From: Streptomyces sp. SKN60
GTDB taxonomy: Bacteria > Actinomycetota > Actinomycetes > Streptomycetales > Streptomycetaceae
Assembly (NCBI RefSeq): GCF_026236535.1
Contig: NZ_JAHTMW010000008.1
Span: 186,001-250,000, forward strand
DNA length: 64,000 nucleotides
Direction: 5' to 3'
The position numbers were made by a program, and so were the translations under genes. This document shows positions 1 to 9,076 of this stretch, one piece after another. Within the stretch, counting starts at the first letter, position 1. Each line of letters starts with the position of its first letter. The notes below the pieces were generated by a model, which was not told the origin of the DNA, did no database searches, and was given only the letters and a program-made list of their open reading frames with translations.

Positions 1-92
1 TCGGCCCGCTCGGCGGCGAAGGGCTGCTGTTCTCCCTCGCCGCCCAGCTGGAGGCCGAACGCCCCTGGGCCCAGGAGGAACCGCCGCTCTAG
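1..92 (+). CDS. C-terminal end of an unidentified protein (partial)
   Basis: The window opens inside a gene. Reading from base 3, about 29 codons run to a TAG stop at 90-92, with the residues LLFSLAAQLEAERPW near the end. Codon use is typical of the organism. The fragment is too short for a family call. Only 48 bases separate it from the acyl-CoA ligase on the same strand, so the two could share a transcript. Confidence 0.6.
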   Translation, partial: GPLGGEGLLFSLAAQLEAERPWAQEEPPL

Positions 93-140
93 GCATCACC
101 GGCACCCGCACCGCCGTCCATTCCCACCGTAGGAGCACCC

Positions 141-1676
141 ATGACCTTCAACGCCGTGACCTCGCTACGCGAGTCCCGCCGTTCGCACCCCGACAAGCCC
201 CTGCTCCACTTCGCCGATCACACCCTGACCTACGCCGACGTGGACACGATGTCCGGGCGCGTGGCCGGCGCCCTGCGTGGCCTCGGCTTGCCGCTCGGGG
301 CCAAGGTGGCCGTCCAACTGCCCAACGTGCCGGAGTTTTTGTTCACGTACTACGGCATCCTCAAGGCCGGCCTGGTCATGGTCCCGCTGAACCCGCTTCT
401 GAGCGAGGCGGAGACGGCGTTCCAGCTGACGGACTCCGGCGCCGGCCTGCTCGTCACCTTCGAGGGTTGCGCGACCCGGGCGATGGCCGGTGCGGCCCGT
501 GCGGGTGTGGACGCCGTCTACGTGGTCAGCTTCCCGGACGCGGGGGTGGGTGAGCCGTGGCGCGCGGCGGGCGGCCGGGACTACGTGGAGCTGTGTGCCG
601 CAGAGGACTCCGGAGAGATCGCGGCCACGAGCCCCGAGGACACGGCCGTCCTGCTCTACACCAGCGGGACCACCGGCCGACCCAAGGGAGCGGAGCTCAC
701 TCACTTCCAGCTCCACATGAACTGCACCGTGGCGGGCGAGGTGTTCGGCTTCCGGGCGGACGACGTGAGTCTCGCCGTACTGCCGCTCTTCCATGTCTTC
801 GGCCTTTCGAGCGTGCTCAATATCGCGGTGCGCTTCGGCGGCACCGTCGTGCTGGTGCCGCGGTTCGAGACCACGGCGGTCCTCGATGCCGTCGAGCGTC
901 ACCGGTGCACCGTGTTCTCCGGTGTGCCGACGATGTACGTCGACTTGTCGCGCGCCGATGTAGCGGGCCGGGATCTGTCCTCGCTCCGGGTCGGCATCTC
1001 GGCCGGAGCGGCCATACCGGGCGAGGTGATCCAGGCCTTCGAGAAGAGAATCCCGACCGCGGTGGTGCTGGAGGGCTACGGTCTGTCCGAGACCGCCGGC
1101 ACCGCGACCTTCAACGTCAGCGCCGAGCAGCGCAAGGTGCTCTCGATCGGCAAGCCGCTGTGGGGCGTGGAGACCCGGATCGTCGACCCGGCGGGCGTCG
1201 TGCTGCCGCCCGGTCCCGACCACATCGGCGAGATCACCATTCGCGGCCACAACGTCATGAAGGGCTACTACAAGCGGCCGGCGGAGACCGCCGAGACGCT
1301 GCGGGACGGCTGGCTCTACACCGGCGACCTGGGGTACCGCGACGACGACGGCTATCTGCATCTGGTCGACCGCAAGAAGGACCTCGTCATCCGGGGCGGG
1401 TACAACGTCTACCCGCGCGAGGTCGAAGAGGTCCTCTACGGCCATCCCGCCGTCGCCGAGGCCGCCGTCCTGGGACGGTCCGACGACCGGCTCGGAGAGG
1501 AAGTCGTCGCCTTCGTCAGTCTGGTTGCCGGAGCTGCCGCGGCCCCGGACGAGATCGTCGCCTACTGCCGGGACCGACTCGCCGCCTACAAGTACCCGCG
1601 CGAGGTCCGCGTCCTGGACGCCCTTCCGAAGGGGCCCACAGGAAAGATCCTCAAGAACGAGCTGCACATGCGTTGA
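141..1676 (+). CDS. Long-chain fatty acid-CoA ligase (AMP-binding, class I adenylate-forming)
   Basis: Activates a carboxylic acid with ATP to an acyl-adenylate and then an acyl-CoA. The 511 residues are a full-length single-domain ligase. The phosphate-binding loop LLYTSGTTGRPKG is near residues 171-183, the A5 motif GYGLSETAG near 312-320, YTGDLG near 392, the hinge DRKKDLVIRGG near 412-422, and the C-terminal PTGKILK carries the catalytic lysine near 502. A GGAG box precedes the ATG. Downstream lie an APH-like kinase and an acyl-CoA dehydrogenase on the same strand, which suggests a small catabolic operon for an unusual fatty or aryl acid. The substrate cannot be read from the sequence. 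Confidence 0.92.
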   Translation: MTFNAVTSLRESRRSHPDKPLLHFADHTLTYADVDTMSGRVAGALRGLGLPLGAKVAVQLPNVPEFLFTYYGILKAGLVMVPLNPLLSEAETAFQLTDSGAGLLVTFEGCATRAMAGAARAGVDAVYVVSFPDAGVGEPWRAAGGRDYVELCAAEDSGEIAATSPEDTAVLLYTSGTTGRPKGAELTHFQLHMNCTVAGEVFGFRADDVSLAVLPLFHVFGLSSVLNIAVRFGGTVVLVPRFETTAVLDAVERHRCTVFSGVPTMYVDLSRADVAGRDLSSLRVGISAGAAIPGEVIQAFEKRIPTAVVLEGYGLSETAGTATFNVSAEQRKVLSIGKPLWGVETRIVDPAGVVLPPGPDHIGEITIRGHNVMKGYYKRPAETAETLRDGWLYTGDLGYRDDDGYLHLVDRKKDLVIRGGYNVYPREVEEVLYGHPAVAEAAVLGRSDDRLGEEVVAFVSLVAGAAAAPDEIVAYCRDRLAAYKYPREVRVLDALPKGPTGKILKNELHMR

Positions 1677-1773
1677 GCGGCCGGGCGGCTCCGTCGCCGC
1701 TCGAATCACCCGCCTGATGATCACGATCGCCTCGTACTCACATACCCATGTACCGATGCACGGAAGGACCCTC

Positions 1774-2802
1774 ATGACCACCACGTCCCAGAACCCGCCC
1801 GGGGTGGACCTCGCACAGCTGCGCGCCAGGCTCGACGCGGACCTGCCCGGCACCGTGAACGGCGCGTTGCGTGCCCGTCTCCTGGATGGGGGTAAGTCCA
1901 ACCTCACCTACCTGGTCGACGACGGCAGCTCCCGGTGGGTGCTCCGTCGGCCTCCGCTCGGCCATGTCCTGGCCACGGCCCACGACATGAACCGCGAGTA
2001 CCGTGTGATGGCGGCCCTGCGGCCGACCTGCGTCCCTGTGCCCGGGACGGTGACGCTCGTCGAGGACGACAGCGTCATCGGCGCACCCTTCTACCTGATG
2101 GAGTACGTGGAGGGCACCGTCCACCGAGACGCCGGCGTGCTTGCCGCACTGGGTACCGGACGGGTGCACGCGCTCGGCCTGCGTCTCGTGGACACCTTGG
2201 TCGACCTGCACGACGTCGCCCCGGACGCGGTCGGCCTCGGTGACTTCGGCCGTCCCGACGGCTTCCTCGAACGGCAGTTGCGTCGGTGGTCCGGGCAGTT
2301 GACGGCCTCCCACAGCCGGGACATTCCCGGCGTCGACGCCCTGCGTACCCAGTTGGAGCGAACTCTCCCGGAATCCCCGGCCCCCACCCTCGTCCACGGC
2401 GACTACCGCCTGGACAACGTGCTCGTCGACACCGACGACCGGATCGCGGCCGTCCTCGACTGGGAGCTGTCCACCCTCGGCGACCCCCTCACCGACCTCG
2501 GCCTCCTGGTGATGTACACCTCGTTGGCCCGCCGCCCCGACGTGGCCCTGCCGGGAACGGTGCTGGCCGAGGGGTTCCCGGAGGCGGACGAACTGGCCGC
2601 ACGCTACGCCCAGGGATCCGGCCGCGACCTTTCACGCCTGAGCTGGTACGTCGGCCTGGCCGCCTTCAAGCTCGCCGTCGTCCTGGAGAGCATCCACTAC
2701 CGCCACCAGCGTGGCGGCACCGTCGGCGACGGCTTCGACCGCGTCGGCGAACTCGTCGAGCCCTTCGTCCGGTTCGGCCTCGACGCGCTCAAGGAGGACT
2801 GA
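1774..2802 (+). CDS. Phosphotransferase family protein (APH/ACAD10-11 kinase-like)
   Basis: 342 residues of the aminoglycoside-phosphotransferase fold, in the subgroup that accompanies acyl-CoA dehydrogenases and matches the kinase half of eukaryotic ACAD10/ACAD11. The catalytic loop HGDYRLDN is near residue 208 and the metal-binding VLDWELSTLGDPLTDLG near 228. In ACAD10/11 this domain phosphorylates 4-hydroxyacyl-CoA so the dehydrogenase domain can convert it for beta-oxidation. With the dehydrogenase starting 3 bases downstream, the same job is likely here as separate proteins. The start at 1774 has a GGAAGG box 6 bases upstream; longer in-frame starts would overlap the ligase. Confidence 0.88.
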   Translation: MTTTSQNPPGVDLAQLRARLDADLPGTVNGALRARLLDGGKSNLTYLVDDGSSRWVLRRPPLGHVLATAHDMNREYRVMAALRPTCVPVPGTVTLVEDDSVIGAPFYLMEYVEGTVHRDAGVLAALGTGRVHALGLRLVDTLVDLHDVAPDAVGLGDFGRPDGFLERQLRRWSGQLTASHSRDIPGVDALRTQLERTLPESPAPTLVHGDYRLDNVLVDTDDRIAAVLDWELSTLGDPLTDLGLLVMYTSLARRPDVALPGTVLAEGFPEADELAARYAQGSGRDLSRLSWYVGLAAFKLAVVLESIHYRHQRGGTVGDGFDRVGELVEPFVRFGLDALKED

Positions 2803-2804
2803 TC

Positions 2805-4040
2805 GTGGACTTCTCGCATGACGCCCGCACCGAAGAGCTCCGGGAACAACTTCTGCTGTTCATGGACGAGTGCGTCCACCCTGCCGAGCCGGTACTGGAG
2901 GCCCAGCTCGCTGATCCCACACGACAGCCCTGGTCGATCCCGCCCATCGTGGCCGCCCTGCAGTCCGAAGCGAGGCGGCGCGGGCTGTGGAACCTCTTTC
3001 TCCCCGGAGAGCACGGCGCCGGCCTGACCAACCTCCAGTACGCTCCCCTCGCCGAGATCACGGGCCGATCCATCCAACTGGCCCCACCCGCCCTCAACTG
3101 CGCCGCTCCGGACACCGGCAACATGGAGCTGCTCGCCCAGTTCGGCAGCGAGGAGCAGCGCGAACGGTGGCTCAAGCCACTGCTCGCCGGCGAGGTTCGC
3201 TCGGCCTTCGCCATGACGGAGCCCGACGTGGCCTCGTCCGACGCCTCCAACATCACGACCCGGATCAACCGCGACGGCGACGAGTACGTCATCAACGGCC
3301 GCAAGTGGTACATCACGGGTGCGATGAACCCCGAGTGCCGCCTCCTCATCCTGATGGGCAAGACCGACCCGGCGGCCGCCCCACACCGTCAGCAGAGCAT
3401 GCTCCTCGTGCCCCGGGACACCCCCGGTGTGACCGTGGTCCGCGGCATGAAGGTCTTCGGCTACGAGGACGACGACCACGGCGGCCACGCCGAGGTCCGC
3501 TTCGACGACGTGCGCGTGCCGACAGCCCAGCTCCTGGGCGAGGAAGGAGCCGGTTTCGCCATGGCCCAGGCCAGGCTCGGCCCGGGCCGTATCCACCACT
3601 GCATGCGCGCGATCGGCATCGCCGAACGCGCAGTGGAGCTGATGTGCCGCAGAGCGCTCGACCGTCATGCCTTCGGGGGGCCGCTCGCAGACCAAGAAGT
3701 GGTGCAGACCTGGATCGCAGACGCCCGCGTACGGATCGAACAGGCGCGACTTCTGGTGCTGAAGGCGGCCTGGCTCATGGACACCGTCGGAAACCGCGGC
3801 GCCCACACGGAGATCCAGGCCATCAAGATCGCCGTGCCGACCACCGTCCAGTGGATCCTCGACAAGGCCATCCAGACTCACGGCGCCGCCGGCGTGAGCC
3901 AGGACACCGTCCTGGCTTCCCTGTGGGCCGGCATACGGACCCTGCGCATGGCCGACGGCCCCGACGAGGTGCACAGGCGATCCCTGGCCCGACGCGAGCT
4001 GCGCCGTCACGAGGGCCTGCGCCGTCAGGATGCCGGATGA
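2805..4040 (+). CDS. Acyl-CoA dehydrogenase (ACAD10/11-like)
   Basis: Predicted FAD-dependent acyl-CoA dehydrogenase of 411 residues. The GTG start lies 3 bases after the kinase stop and the upstream AAGGAGG sits inside the kinase end. The FAD/substrate motif AFAMTEPDVASSDASN is near residue 136, RKWYITGAM near 166, and RMADGPDEVH near 385, the form typical of the ACAD10/11 branch. Translational coupling with the kinase suggests joint handling of hydroxylated acyl-CoAs: phosphorylation of the hydroxyl, then elimination or dehydrogenation. The specific chain length is not deducible. Confidence 0.9.
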   Translation: MDFSHDARTEELREQLLLFMDECVHPAEPVLEAQLADPTRQPWSIPPIVAALQSEARRRGLWNLFLPGEHGAGLTNLQYAPLAEITGRSIQLAPPALNCAAPDTGNMELLAQFGSEEQRERWLKPLLAGEVRSAFAMTEPDVASSDASNITTRINRDGDEYVINGRKWYITGAMNPECRLLILMGKTDPAAAPHRQQSMLLVPRDTPGVTVVRGMKVFGYEDDDHGGHAEVRFDDVRVPTAQLLGEEGAGFAMAQARLGPGRIHHCMRAIGIAERAVELMCRRALDRHAFGGPLADQEVVQTWIADARVRIEQARLLVLKAAWLMDTVGNRGAHTEIQAIKIAVPTTVQWILDKAIQTHGAAGVSQDTVLASLWAGIRTLRMADGPDEVHRRSLARRELRRHEGLRRQDAG

Positions 4041-4177
4041 CTTCCGACGTCCGGGCGTCCTCCCCGCCTGGCGGCGAGCTCGGCCGATCACCGAGGGCCG
4101 TCTCCGCGGCGGTTCGGTCACAAGAGGCAGAGACTGCCACGCGAGGCACTTGGGGTAGGCGGTAACGGCGGCGCGGA

Positions 4178-4576
4178 TCAGATCTTCTCGGCCATCACAC
4201 GTGGGTGGTCGCTGGTGAGCATGGTCATGTCCTCGACGTCGGACGTCAGGATGGTGACGCGGCCGGGGTGGGCGAGGGCGGTCGCGCAGAGCATGGCGTC
4301 GATGGCGTACTTGTGACCGTGCAGCCCGGCCGCGCGCAACAGGGTGGCGGCGGACTGGGCGAAGGCCTGGGTGGCCGGCTCGACCCGCAACCGGGACAGC
4401 GTCCATTTGAGGGCGGCGTCGTTCATCCGGGGGTGGATCACCTCGACGAGTACCGCGGCTGAGGTGATCACGGGCAGGTCGGCGTCGCGGGCGGCGGTGA
4501 GCCACTCGTGGACCTCGCGGTCGCGTTGCACGGCTTTGGCCAGGCCCTCGCTGTCCAGGATCAGGGCACCGCTCAC
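4178..4576 (-). CDS. vapC: PIN-domain ribonuclease toxin, VapC-like
   Basis: 132-residue PIN domain. The acidic metal-binding positions are present: D8 (LILDSEG), E45 (VLVEVIHP), D93 (YAIDAMLCATA) and D113 (ILTSDVED). Such proteins are RNases held inactive by a co-transcribed antitoxin. The ATG overlaps the antitoxin stop by 4 bases, the usual toxin-antitoxin layout. Nothing is truncated, so the toxin is probably active. The spacing of the acidic residues also fits the divergent PIN branch common in Streptomyces; the RNA target is unknown. Confidence 0.85.
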   Translation of the reverse strand: MSGALILDSEGLAKAVQRDREVHEWLTAARDADLPVITSAAVLVEVIHPRMNDAALKWTLSRLRVEPATQAFAQSAATLLRAAGLHGHKYAIDAMLCATALAHPGRVTILTSDVEDMTMLTSDHPRVMAEKI

Positions 4577-4857
4577 GCGGCCGCACCGGCATCGGAGGAG
4601 GTGCCACCGGTGAGCTTCGCGCGCTTGGCGGCCACTGCCTCCGGATCGGCGGGGCCGTGGGTCTTGTCGAAGTCGGCGATCAGCTCGTCCAGGTTGTCGC
4701 GCTCGATCTGCCGCTGCGCGGCCTTCTCCAGATACGCGGAGACACCCCGCCTGCCGACCCGCTCACGGATCGCTTGCAAGGTGCCGGCCGTGAGGGAGAC
4801 GGAGATACCGCTGGTGGGGCCGTCGCCGGGAGGGAAGTCGGTGTCTTCGTCAGCCAT
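4573..4857 (-). CDS. vapB: Antitoxin of the VapBC-like pair (ribbon-helix-helix type)
   Basis: 94 residues. Residues 17-50 (SGISVSLTAGTLQAIRERVG onward) look like a ribbon-helix-helix DNA-binding segment of the kind used for autoregulation, and the acidic/Ala-rich tail would bind the toxin. It is upstream of and overlaps the toxin gene. A 13-bp perfect palindrome lies 13 bases upstream of the start and is a good candidate for the autoregulatory operator. A 49-bp piece of this same gene recurs at about 51.77 kb as a scar. Confidence 0.82.
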   Translation of the reverse strand: MADEDTDFPPGDGPTSGISVSLTAGTLQAIRERVGRRGVSAYLEKAAQRQIERDNLDELIADFDKTHGPADPEAVAAKRAKLTGGTSSDAGAAA

Positions 4858-4869
4858 AACACGAGTATG

Positions 4870-4882
4870 GCATTCCGAATGC
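4870..4882. promoter_or_regulatory. 13-bp palindrome upstream of vapB (candidate operator)
   Basis: GCATTC-C-GAATGC is a perfect inverted repeat around one central base, 13 bases before the antitoxin start. The identical 13 bases occur at 52892-52904 in front of the SDR gene of the AurF cluster. The RHH antitoxin is the obvious candidate binder; that is inference. Confidence 0.5.
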
Positions 4883-4914
4883 TATACAGCGAGATTCTCG
4901 GTGGTGCGGAGCCC

Positions 4915-5235
4915 TGAATGTTGCCCGGTCGCGCGTCAGGGATCGCACGTAACGCCCATCATGCACGTAACGCACATGATCTTGCGTCCGTTTTGCGTCG
5001 CGTGCCCCACCTGACCTGCGGTTTTCTTCAACCTGTTTTGGCTCTACATGTTTGCGATGACCCACCATGTCGAGTGCGTCGCGATCCTTGAGCCTGCCGA
5101 TAAGGGTCGCTGACCTGCGGCTTTGCCGAGTGTGCATTATGTGCGTCACGTGCGTTACGGGCGTTACGGGCGATATCTTGACGCATATCTGACGCACGTG
5201 ACGCACGTTTGACGCATGGACGGCGCGGATTCTGA
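4915..5235. repeat. Iteron-like dispersed repeat, copy 1
   Basis: Noncoding-looking sequence rich in TGACGCA/TGCGTCA half-sites. Four direct TGACGCA-type units start at 5179, 5190, 5199 and 5210 (spacing 11, 9, 11). Inverted TGCGTCACGTGCGT-type elements lie at about 5150-5165, and a second conserved block is at 4915-5005. Copy 2 (37.86-38.09 kb) repeats both blocks with the same unit spacing, but copy 1 carries about 90 extra bases between them. Spacings that are not multiples of three argue against a coding repeat. It could be a binding array for a replication or integration protein, or decayed mobile-element DNA. Confidence 0.6.
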
Positions 5236-5685
5236 CGGGGCATCATGAAAGGTTCGGCGGGCTGCCAGGCGGAGCCTCGGCCGGATGACAGGGATCCCTC
5301 GAAGGGGCGGGATGCCGGCTGGCGAGGTGGCGGCCGGCCTCGCCCCGTCCCTCCCGGCTGTGACCGTCGGTGATGCGGGGGCGGGTGCCGGGCGGCTGCA
5401 GTCTCGGGCGCTGTAGGGGCTCCAGTGCCCGAGAAAGGGCCGGAGGTCGTCGGTCCGCGGTCGGCGGCTTGGCCCCGAAGCGTGCCCTCCTGCACGATCT
5501 CGGCGAGCTGGTCTTCGAGGGGGCGCGGCCTGGAGGTGTCGGCCCATTCGCTCGCCCGATCTGCCGCGTCAGAGGTTCGTCTCCCGCGATCTCCAACCTG
5601 TGCGTGCGGGACCGGAGCGCAGGACACCGTACCGGCGATGTCGCCGCGGGAAGGCGGTTCTTGCGTCGTCTGTGGCGGTGAAGGG
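5236..5685. other. Intergenic stretch without a supported gene
   Basis: Several open frames cross this stretch on both strands, but they are Arg/Pro-rich, overlap each other and match no family I know. The first 45 bases still resemble the tail of repeat copy 2. No terminator or RNA gene was recognised. It may be decayed mobile DNA. Confidence 0.4.
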
Positions 5686-6276
5686 CTAGAGAGCGGGGTC
5701 GGGGTGGGGCAGTCGTGATTCCAGAAGCTGCTCGGCTAGCTCGACCATGTGGTCGCCGGGGTCGGTGGTGCCCATGGCGGCTGCCAGGACTTGTGCACCG
5801 TCGAGGATGACCAGGAGCTTTGCAGCAGTGTCCTGGGGGTCGGCGTCACCGGCTTCACGTAGCTGCTCGCACAGCCACTCCTGCACTTCGGCCTTGTGCG
5901 TGACTGCTGCTGCGTGGGCGGGGTGGTCCTGCTCAGGGAACTCGCTGGTGATGTTGAGGGTGGCGCAGCCGCGGTAGCCGGGGAGGGCCATGTCCTGGCG
6001 GGTGAGGTCGAACAGCACCTTGATGCGTGCGCGGGCGTCGGGCGCGGCGGCGGCGGTCTCGCGCAGGTGCTGCCACCATTCCTTGTTCCGGGTGACGAGG
6101 TAGGCGGTGACCAGGTCGTCCTTGGTGGCGAACTGGCGGTAGAGGGTGGCGTTGGCCACCTTGGCGCTGCTGATCACCAGGTCCATGCCGACTGCGCGGA
6201 CTCCGCGGGAGTAGAAGAGGTCACCTGCGACTTTCAGGATGTGCCGTCGCGTCTCCTCTGCGGGTCGTCGCGCCAT
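5686..6276 (-). CDS. TetR/AcrR family transcriptional regulator
   Basis: 196 residues. The N-terminal helix-turn-helix (ETRRHILKVAGDLFYSRG, then ATLYRQFATKDDLVTAY) spans about residues 8-55, followed by a helical ligand-binding domain. An 18-bp palindrome of the form TGAGAC-6-TTCTCT lies at 6322-6339, 46 bases upstream of the start, and suggests autorepression. Nearly identical boxes occur twice at 37.25-37.29 kb upstream of an SDR gene that has no regulator beside it, so this TetR may control that gene too. The frameshifted MFS gene downstream on the same strand could once have been its target. Confidence 0.88.
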   Translation of the reverse strand: MARRPAEETRRHILKVAGDLFYSRGVRAVGMDLVISSAKVANATLYRQFATKDDLVTAYLVTRNKEWWQHLRETAAAAPDARARIKVLFDLTRQDMALPGYRGCATLNITSEFPEQDHPAHAAAVTHKAEVQEWLCEQLREAGDADPQDTAAKLLVILDGAQVLAAAMGTTDPGDHMVELAEQLLESRLPHPDPAL

Positions 6277-6321
6277 GTGTCCTCCTCGGGTCGGGTCGTG
6301 AGACGAAGCCTCCTTCCAGTA

Positions 6322-6339
6322 TGAGACAGAACGTTCTCT
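6322..6339. promoter_or_regulatory. Candidate TetR operator
   Basis: TGAGACAGAACGTTCTCT, with a perfect AGAACGTTCT core, lies directly upstream of the TetR gene. It matches the boxes at 37247-37264 and 37272-37289 at 16 and 17 of 18 positions respectively. Confidence 0.6.
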
Positions 6340-6813
6340 TCATCAAATGTCGATAGGAGGGCGGGTTCGTCGTGCGCGCGAATGACGGCGACGTCCATGG
6401 ACGCCCTTGCGGTCCACCCCCGGTCGAACCTGTGCATGCGGCTGTTTGCGGCCGTGCCAGGGGATCGACGCGGATGCTCTGCCCAGGTGGGCGGCGATGT
6501 GGCAGTGGTCGAGGGTGCGGCCTCCCTTGCCGCGGAAGGGTACGGCGAGACGGACGGTGCTGCCCTGTGGGGACGTTGACGGTGTCGCGTCAGATCTCGG
6601 TAAGGGGGATGGGCCGTTCGATCAGTCCGGCATCGGTGGCGATGAGGCGGTCGGCGTTGAGGGTGCCGGTTCTCATCCGGGGCTTACCGGGGGCCGTGCG
6701 CTGGTCCAGTTCGGGTAGCTCGAGGAGTGGGGCCCGTCGGCGGGTGCTTCGGCGGAGGTGAGGGTGCCGCGGTGACCAGCGTTCAGCAGCGACGCGGCTT
6801 GAGCCGCGGTGTT
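6340..6813. other. Gene-poor stretch with possible coding debris
   Basis: No intact gene. On the minus strand 6590-6725 reads LLELPELDQRTAPGKPRMR and further sensible-looking residues, which may be the end of a decayed gene, but no family can be named. 6360-6590 has open frames of low quality on both strands. Confidence 0.35.
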
Positions 6814-8206
6814 TCAGGACCGGCTGGGCAGTGGTGTGGCCGCACGGCTGCGGCCGCGTAGCAGGTGGATGGCGCTTGCGGCGGCGGCGAGCAGGGCGAT
6901 GAGGGCCGCTGCGACGAGGGCACGGCGGTAGCCGTGTGCCAGGGCGGCGAGTTCCGGGGCGGCCGGGGCTGCTAGGGGGGTGAGGACTGCGAGTCCGAGG
7001 GCGCCGCCGACCTGCCTGGAGGTGTTGATCAGCCCGCCTGCGATACCGGCGTGCCGGGGCTCGGCTCCGGCGACGCCCAGGGCGGTCAGGGGTACGAAGG
7101 CCAGGCCCAGGCCGGTGCCGATCAGCACTGAGGGGCCGAGCAGGTCGGGCAGGAACGCGCCGTCGACGGGGAGTCGGGCGAGCCAGAGCAGGCCGGCGGC
7201 GAGTACGAGCAGGCCGGGCAGGAGGGACTTCGACAGGCGTCCCGCGCCCCAGGAGGCGGCCATGAGAGCGGCCGCGAGAGGAAGTTGGGTCAGGCCTGCT
7301 TCGAGGGGCGAGTAGCCGAGCACCTTCTGCTGGTAGAGGGGGAGGAAGAAGAACGTGGCGACCCACACCGCCCCGAGCAGCAGCATCAGGATGTTGCCGG
7401 TGACGAGGGAACGGTTGCGCAGCAGTGCCGGGGGGGAGCAGGGGGTTCCTTGCGCGTCGCTCGATCGGCATGAGTGCCGAGAGCAGCAGCAGGCCGGCTG
7501 CCGGGAGGACGAAGTCGGGCAGCGGGGTCGCGCCCTTGGCGCCGAGTCCGTAGACGAGGAGGGTCAGGCCGGCGGTGACGGTGAGTGCGCCGGGCACGTC
7601 GAGTCCGGCCGTTCGCTTGCGCTCGCTGCGGGCCAGGAGGAAGGGAGTGGCCACGAGGCAGGGGAGGGCGGCGAGGGCGCTGACGGCGAAGATGGCCCAC
7701 CACCCCAGGGTGCTGGTGAGCACCCCGCTGAGCAGGACTCCTGCGGCCCCGCCCGCTGCCGAGGACGCCCCCCAGATGCCCAGGGCCTTGCCGCGGCCGG
7801 GGCCCGGCGGCCGGTGGGCCAGCAGGATGGCCAGGCCCGCAGGAGAAAGCAGGGCCGCGCCGATTCCCTGGACCGCCCGGGCGGTGATGAGCGGCCCGGC
7901 GCCCGAGGGAATGCTCGCGGCCAGGGAGCCGATGGCGAAGACGAGGAGGCCGGACAGGAAGGCCGTGCGGTGTCCGAGGAGGTCGGTGAGGCGGCCGCCC
8001 AGGGGCAGCAGGGCTCCGAAGGCGATGAGGTAGGCGTTGACGACCCAGGCCAGACCGGCCGGCGTGAGGTTCAGGTCCTGGCCTATGTCGGGCAGGGCGA
8101 CGTTCACGATGGAGGTGTTGAGCACGACGAGGAACTGCGCGCCGGCCAGGAGGGAGAGGAGGAGCCCTGGGCGGTGCGGGCGTGATGGGGAGACGGGGAA
8201 GGACAT
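6814..8206 (-). pseudogene. MFS drug-efflux transporter, frameshifted
   Basis: The first frame (from ATG at 8206) encodes the N-terminal half of a 14-TM DHA2-type proton antiporter: VLNTSIVNVALPDIGQDL, GGRLTDLLGHR and RAVQGIGAALLSPA are classic motifs. After NPLLPP the frame is lost in a run of seven G bases at 7430-7436. The rest of the transporter (ILMLLLGAVWVATFFFLPLY through GGLINTSRQVGGALG) continues in another frame to 6814. Removing one G restores a single reading frame of about 460 codons. Either a real single-base insertion or a sequencing error explains this. A weakly defined 279-base gap separates it from the SRPBCC gene upstream. Confidence 0.88.
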
Positions 8207-8485
8207 GATTGCCTTTCGCGATGCTGTCCGGGGCTGTTGCGGTCGCGCTGGAAGGCGGGCGATGTCCCGGTGTCGGCAGCAGGGTTGTCGCTGCGGTGAG
8301 CAGACAGCGCGCCGTGCCGAGGCTCGCCGCTGCGGGCTGCGGAGGGCTGGTCGGTTTCCGGGTTCGGGCGACCGGCGGCCGGGGTGGTGCGATGCGCGCT
8401 CCCTGCCGTTGCCGGCGCCTTCACCGGCGGCGGGGCACGGTAGCCGGCGGGGACTTGAAGCCGGACCTGTTGCTGCGGATGCCGT

Positions 8486-9031
8486 TCAGGAGCGCCGGTC
8501 GTTCGGCGTTCCGGGCGGGTTGCTCAGCTCGGACTGCTGCTTGAGGTTGTGCAGCCAGTGGTCCAGCGAGGCGTCCAGGGCTCCCTGGAGGTATTCGGTG
8601 TTGGCGTTGACGGGCTCGCCTGTCCAGGATTCCTCGGTGTGGACGTGGACTCCGTCCTCGACCTGGGTGAAGGTCCACACGTGGACGGCGGTGATGCCCT
8701 GGGCCGGTCCGCCCCAGACGATGCGGTGCTTGGGCTGCACCTGCTTCACCGTTGAGGTGATGTTCTCCAGCCCTTCGGTGGACCAGACCCACGAGGAACC
8801 CGGTCGCAGCTTTCCGGGGGTCTGCTTGATCGAGGAGCTGACGTTCGGCTGCCAGGCTGGCCAGTTCTCGACGTCGGTCTGGACGTGCCAGACCCGCTCC
8901 AGCGGGGCGTGGATGACGATGTCGTCCCGGGTGATGACCGGGGCCGCCTCATCGATGCCGATCGGTGCGGACCCTGCGTTTCCGATGGCCAGGGGCAGCG
9001 CGGCAAGGAGTGCGGTGACGGTGGTGAGCAT
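8486..9031 (-). CDS. SRPBCC (START/Bet v1-like) family protein, probably exported
   Basis: 181 residues. The start at 9031 is preceded by AAAGGAAA and opens with a hydrophobic segment, MLTTVTALLAALPLAIGNAG, which looks like a signal peptide or anchor. The remainder is an SRPBCC hydrophobic-ligand fold: RDDIVIHAPLERVWHVQTDVENWPAWQP is the usual entry of polyketide-cyclase/dehydrase-like members. Catalytic function cannot be inferred. Two operator-like palindromes upstream (9077-9098 and 9199-9218) resemble those of the TetR at 29.4 kb, which suggests shared control with the carotenoid-oxygenase locus. Confidence 0.8.
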   Translation of the reverse strand: MLTTVTALLAALPLAIGNAGSAPIGIDEAAPVITRDDIVIHAPLERVWHVQTDVENWPAWQPNVSSSIKQTPGKLRPGSSWVWSTEGLENITSTVKQVQPKHRIVWGGPAQGITAVHVWTFTQVEDGVHVHTEESWTGEPVNANTEYLQGALDASLDHWLHNLKQQSELSNPPGTPNDRRS

Positions 9032-9076
9032 GGCTTTTTCCTTTGGGTGATCTGGAGGATGGCCCCGACGAAAGTC

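Noticed and set aside
165..1907. 580-codon open frame on the minus strand opposite the acyl-CoA ligase
   Set aside because: The plus strand carries all ligase motifs; the minus frame is a typical high-GC antisense shadow with no domain.
2697..4607. 636-codon minus-strand frame
   Set aside because: Opposite the acyl-CoA dehydrogenase and vapC; no family features and composition of an antisense frame.
4915..5235. Repeat copies considered as CRISPR
   Set aside because: No alternation of constant repeats and unique spacers, and no cas genes.
5028..5627. Minus-strand frame ending in Ala-Arg-Asn repeats across repeat copy 1, as a possible primase-like gene end
   Set aside because: The unit spacing (11, 9, 11) is not codon-phased and the matching frame is not kept in copy 2. 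Kept as a repeat with coding origin left open.
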